Below, piece after piece: positions 14,178 to 16,840 of a stretch of 16,840 bases of DNA (within the stretch, counting starts at the first letter, position 1; every line of letters starts with the position of its first letter). The stretch lies in the NCBI GenBank assembly GCA_003167015.1, contig PMUF01000153.1, positions 1,598 through 18,437 of the forward strand, in the 5' to 3' direction. The stretch is from Chitinophagaceae bacterium. Lineage in GTDB: Bacteria > Bacteroidota > Bacteroidia > Chitinophagales > Chitinophagaceae. A program made the position numbers and the translations under genes. The notes below the pieces were generated by a model, which saw nothing but the letters and a program-made list of their open reading frames with translations, was not told the DNA's origin and did not search any database.

Positions 14178-14631
14178 TCTCCCCGGGCTGCAGCACCAAC
14201 TGAGCCGCTGGAGACTACTCGGTAAGACCGTTGCCTTCACCAACGGATGCTTCGATATTCTCCACCAGGGACATATCGCCTCCTTATCGGATGCGGCCCG
14301 GGAAGCGGATTTCCTGGTCGTCGGCCTGAATTCCGATGCATCGACGTGTCGCCTGAAAGGGGAAAGCCGCCCTATCAACAACCAGCATGCGAGGGCAACG
14401 GTCATGGCATCTCTATTAATGGTCGATGCCGTTATTCTCTTCGAAGAGGACACGCCGCTGGACCTCATCAACGCGATCCGGCCGGATGTACTGGTCAAAG
14501 GAGGAGATTATACCCTGGAACAAATCGTCGGCGCAAAGGAAGTCATCGAAGCAGGCGGCCGCGTGGTGATCAACCCCATCGTCCCCGGCTTCTCCACCAC
14601 CGGCATCATCGAAAAGATCCACCGGCTGTAA
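14140..14631 (+). CDS. rfaE2: D-glycero-beta-D-manno-heptose 1-phosphate adenylyltransferase
   Basis: Nucleotidyltransferase equal to the C-terminal half of HldE/RfaE; it makes ADP-D-glycero-beta-D-manno-heptose from heptose 1-phosphate and ATP for the lipopolysaccharide inner core. It has 163 residues, the usual size for the stand-alone form. Motifs: TNGCFDILHQGH (34-45, HxGH), VGLNSDAS (61-68), LKGESRPI (72-79), FEEDTP (101-106), VKGGDYTLEQIVGA (119-132) and STTGII (152-157). The start at 14140 lies 38 bp inside the preceding gene; the N-terminus MKIPQIIPQKIFDLPGLQ resembles Bacteroidota homologues, which supports it. The kinase half (rfaE1/hldE N-domain) must be elsewhere. It converges on the DUF4294 gene, 38 bp apart. 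Confidence 0.93.
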   Translation: MKIPQIIPQKIFDLPGLQHQLSRWRLLGKTVAFTNGCFDILHQGHIASLSDAAREADFLVVGLNSDASTCRLKGESRPINNQHARATVMASLLMVDAVILFEEDTPLDLINAIRPDVLVKGGDYTLEQIVGAKEVIEAGGRVVINPIVPGFSTTGIIEKIHRL

Positions 14632-14669
14632 GATCGCCCCATAGCGCGATGCCGTGGCCCATAACGCTT

Positions 14670-15344
14670 CTATCCGTGGTACATGCGCTCTATCTCCTGT
14701 ACGATGGATTCGATCGCCTGGTCATCCCCTTTGGGGTCGTAAGGCTGTTTGAGATTGCTGCTGAAGAAAAAAGCTACCGTCTGGTAAAACCGGGCAGAGA
14801 ACCCACCCTTGTATTCTTTGATGATATCGTAGCAGTTGTTGCCCGTTTGCCTGTTGATGAGCTTCATTAAAATCTTGCCCTGGTAGACGGACATTTGTTC
14901 CAGCGGTTCCGCAAATTGCTTCCTGAGGTCCTTTTCCCGCGACTGGATATAGGCCTTCCGCTCGCCCTCCGTGTTCAGCAAGGCCATCTTCGTATTCATT
15001 TCGTTGATGATCACCCCGGCCTTACGGGCATAGGGATAAGTCACATAAACGGCGTTGCGCAGCCTTGTCCACTCTTCCATCCGCCTTCGCATGGCAGGCG
15101 ACATGGGCGCCCGCACCCAGGTATATTCGATGGTATTGGCCGGCAATAACTCCCCGCCATAGATCTTGGCCGGAACAGTAAGGGTATCATAAGGACCGTA
15201 AACAGGCTTGGGAATGTCGGGCGGTAAGACCGTGCTGTCCGCGGCGGAAGGCGCCGGCTTAACAGGGGCCTGTGAATATGCAAAGCCCGAAGCCAGACAG
15301 GATACGGTCAATATCAACAGGTATTTTTGGACAACAAGGCGCAT
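14670..15344 (-). CDS. DUF4294 domain-containing protein
   Basis: Bacteroidota protein of unknown function. I choose the ATG at 15344 (224 residues), since it opens directly on a signal peptide (MRLVVQKYLLILTVSCLASGFAYSQ), while the longer frame from 15413 adds 23 residues of no recognisable character. After a proline-rich linker the DUF4294 core begins near residue 55 (YDTLTVPAKIYGGELLPANT) and includes the conserved segment WVRAPMSPAMRRRMEEWTRL, then VYVTYPYARKAG and a stretch rich in charged helix. The C-terminal part contains LMKLINRQTGNNCYDII, typical of the family. The mature protein should be periplasmic. It lies 105 bp downstream of the CcmF/CcsA-like gene on the same strand; whether they are functionally linked is unknown. 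Confidence 0.85.
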   Translation of the reverse strand: MRLVVQKYLLILTVSCLASGFAYSQAPVKPAPSAADSTVLPPDIPKPVYGPYDTLTVPAKIYGGELLPANTIEYTWVRAPMSPAMRRRMEEWTRLRNAVYVTYPYARKAGVIINEMNTKMALLNTEGERKAYIQSREKDLRKQFAEPLEQMSVYQGKILMKLINRQTGNNCYDIIKEYKGGFSARFYQTVAFFFSSNLKQPYDPKGDDQAIESIVQEIERMYHG

Positions 15345-15449
15345 ATTCGGTCTTAAAGTTACTAAAACCTTTGCAATTAATACAGCGGGATGCGCCAAGG
15401 TAACCCTTAACAAAGCATAAGGAAGTGTTAACGCCTAACAGATTGGTTA

Positions 15450-16840
15450 TCAGCTCACTTTTGACAAGCCGGCCTGGCGGCGGCGCCAGAGAATGCTCAT
15501 GACGAACCCGGTGATCATGATGATCGTTCCGATCCATACCAGGCTGACCTGGGGAAATTCCAGCACCTTCAGGGCGATAAACGGCACCATGGCTTCAGAT
15601 TCCTTGATCCCTAATTCGATCTTTTTGCCATCGACCACCTTATCGAAACGCAAAGCCAGGTCCTGCGCAAAGACGGTATCATTGAGAAAATGGGGAATAT
15701 TATTCTTGACATACAGGAGAGGGTAAGCCGTATACCGCATGCTGTCCTTGCCGAATACCGTAACCTTCGCCATCAGTGCCGTGTCGGTCTTTTCGAAATG
15801 GTATTTTGCATCATTCGGGTTAATGATAACAGAATCCAGAATAATAAATCCTTTGGAATAATAGGTCGTATCATGCAAGGCCATGGCATCGGATGGTCTG
15901 AACTGCGCTGTGTCTGCACTTTTATCCGGATTGTCGGTGGCGTTCACATACCCAAAGATATCCTTGTCCCAGTAATGGTGTTTATCCGGATTGGGATTAG
16001 GCGTCCCCCCTCCTTTGGTGGCATAAACGAAATTGGGGAACAGGTCGAATTGCTCGGTGCTGCCCTTCTTGTCGAAATGAATGCGGAAGTAGGTAGTCTT
16101 ACTCCTTTCATCCACCGAATCATTGTTGATATAGGTTGCCGTATAGGGCCCCATGTCGGTAGCCACACCCTTCACCAGGGTGATATTTTCCATAGGGTCC
16201 TGCTTGGATTCAGGGCTGAAAGGGAGTAGGATACCGGTGGTATTGTACGATATCACCCCTTTTTTGGCGGAGGACAGCAGAATACCGACCAGCAGAACGC
16301 CGAATCCTATGTGCGCAATAGAGGAGCCCGCCGCCCGCAGTTTGCCCTTCAGGCCAATACGGATATAGGATGCATTCGCAACGACGGCATAGATGGCGGC
16401 AAACATCGCCAGGTGAATAGCGGCAAGAAAGCCTATTCCATATTTGTCATAGTGTATCCCCCCGAAAACGCTGATGAGTACGGACAGCACCAGTGCAATG
16501 GCAGTGGGCAGCCAGAGCTTCTTCAACAGGTAATCCCTTCCGGTGCCTTTATATTTCAGGTATTGCGTCACCGCCGTGAAAAGCCCGATTAGGATGGCGA
16601 TAAAAATTTCGATGCGGTTATATGCGAATATAGCATCATCACCCATGGCCACTTTCTTCTTGGCTACCAGGTTGAAAACCGGCAGTGAGGTCGATCCGAT
16701 GATGAACATCGCCGACAAAAAGAGCACCAGCGAACCGATGAACATCCAGAACTCACGGGAATCAGTAGCCTCTTCCTTGACGATATGCGGGATGTGCTTA
16801 TACCGGGCAATGTATAAAATATACGCCGGGATCAGGAACA
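15450..16840 (-). CDS. CcmF/CcsA-type cytochrome c biogenesis protein (partial, N-terminus beyond right edge)
   Basis: C-terminal part, 462 visible residues, of a haem-handling membrane protein of the CcmF/CcsA group, which delivers haem for covalent attachment to c-type cytochromes. The frame is open through base 16840; the internal Met at 16745 is not the true start, since the 31 preceding in-frame residues (YIARYKHIPHIVKEE and so on) continue the family sequence. Hydrophobic segments include FIGSLVLFLSAMFIIG, FIAILIGLFTAVTQYL, IALVLSVLISVFGGI, FLAAIHLAMFAAIYAVV and AHIGFGVLLVGILL, whose His is a likely haem-interacting residue by family analogy. A long soluble domain of about 220 residues follows, then a last membrane helix (VSLVWIGTIIMITGFVMSIL) and a basic RRRQ tail. 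CcmF is usually about 800 residues or more in Bacteroidota, so roughly half is missing. Confidence 0.88.
   Translation of the reverse strand, partial: FLIPAYILYIARYKHIPHIVKEEATDSREFWMFIGSLVLFLSAMFIIGSTSLPVFNLVAKKKVAMGDDAIFAYNRIEIFIAILIGLFTAVTQYLKYKGTGRDYLLKKLWLPTAIALVLSVLISVFGGIHYDKYGIGFLAAIHLAMFAAIYAVVANASYIRIGLKGKLRAAGSSIAHIGFGVLLVGILLSSAKKGVISYNTTGILLPFSPESKQDPMENITLVKGVATDMGPYTATYINNDSVDERSKTTYFRIHFDKKGSTEQFDLFPNFVYATKGGGTPNPNPDKHHYWDKDIFGYVNATDNPDKSADTAQFRPSDAMALHDTTYYSKGFIILDSVIINPNDAKYHFEKTDTALMAKVTVFGKDSMRYTAYPLLYVKNNIPHFLNDTVFAQDLALRFDKVVDGKKIELGIKESEAMVPFIALKVLEFPQVSLVWIGTIIMITGFVMSILWRRRQAGLSKVS

Noticed and set aside
14633..14650. Short inverted repeat ATCGC / GCGAT between rfaE2 and the DUF4294 gene as a terminator
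   Set aside because: The stem is only 5 bp with an 8-base loop and no T run on either strand.

Overview
The window looks like chromosomal DNA of a Bacteroidota bacterium, most likely from the Chitinophaga-like part of the phylum. The grounds are families concentrated in that phylum (GSCFA, DUF4294, a SMUG2-like uracil-DNA glycosylase, an N-domain-only glycogen-synthase-like protein beside panC), promoters of the TAnnTTTG type, and the near absence of Shine-Dalgarno sequences ahead of start codons. The assignment below phylum level is inference. Most of the content is housekeeping. I see no CRISPR array, insertion sequence, prophage gene, rRNA or intact tRNA, and no recognisable multi-gene defence system.

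Layout. (1) 1-4414, all minus strand: a membrane-anchored penicillin acylase-family hydrolase cut by the left edge, a BioF-type PLP-dependent acyltransferase, and an exported metal-dependent amidohydrolase. (2) 4504-5109, plus strand: a MiaE-type tRNA hydroxylase with a well-formed Bacteroidota promoter. (3) 5130-9431, minus strand: a compact run NUDIX hydrolase - rlmB - HMG-CoA lyase - GSCFA protein - SMUG2-like glycosylase, two of whose junctions are 4-bp ATGA overlaps, ending in an AT-rich patch with a solitary MazE/AbrB-like antitoxin. (4) 9490-11644, minus strand: metK with a textbook terminator and promoter, and a short glycogen-synthase-like protein. (5) 11778-14631, plus strand: panC, panD, a flippase-like LPG_synthase_TM membrane protein and the heptose-phosphate adenylyltransferase rfaE2. 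(6) 14670-16840, minus strand: a DUF4294 protein and the C-terminal part of a CcmF/CcsA cytochrome c biogenesis protein cut by the right edge.

How the genes fit together. panC and panD give the last step of pantothenate synthesis and the supply of its beta-alanine. rfaE2 gives ADP-heptose for lipopolysaccharide core and overlaps by 38 bp a membrane protein of a family linked to lipid-carrier handling, so the two may serve the envelope together. metK supplies S-adenosylmethionine, used among others by the RlmB rRNA methyltransferase encoded downstream. The intergenic regions are all under 200 bp. They hold several promoter candidates, one clear and two weaker terminators, a strong non-terminator hairpin between panC and panD, and a weak tRNA-like relic near 1900-1960.

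The least explained items are the catalytically doubtful glycogen-synthase-like protein, the orphan antitoxin, the terminator that ends only 11 bp before the NUDIX start codon, and the altered active-site loop of the HMG-CoA lyase. None amounts to a clearly new system.
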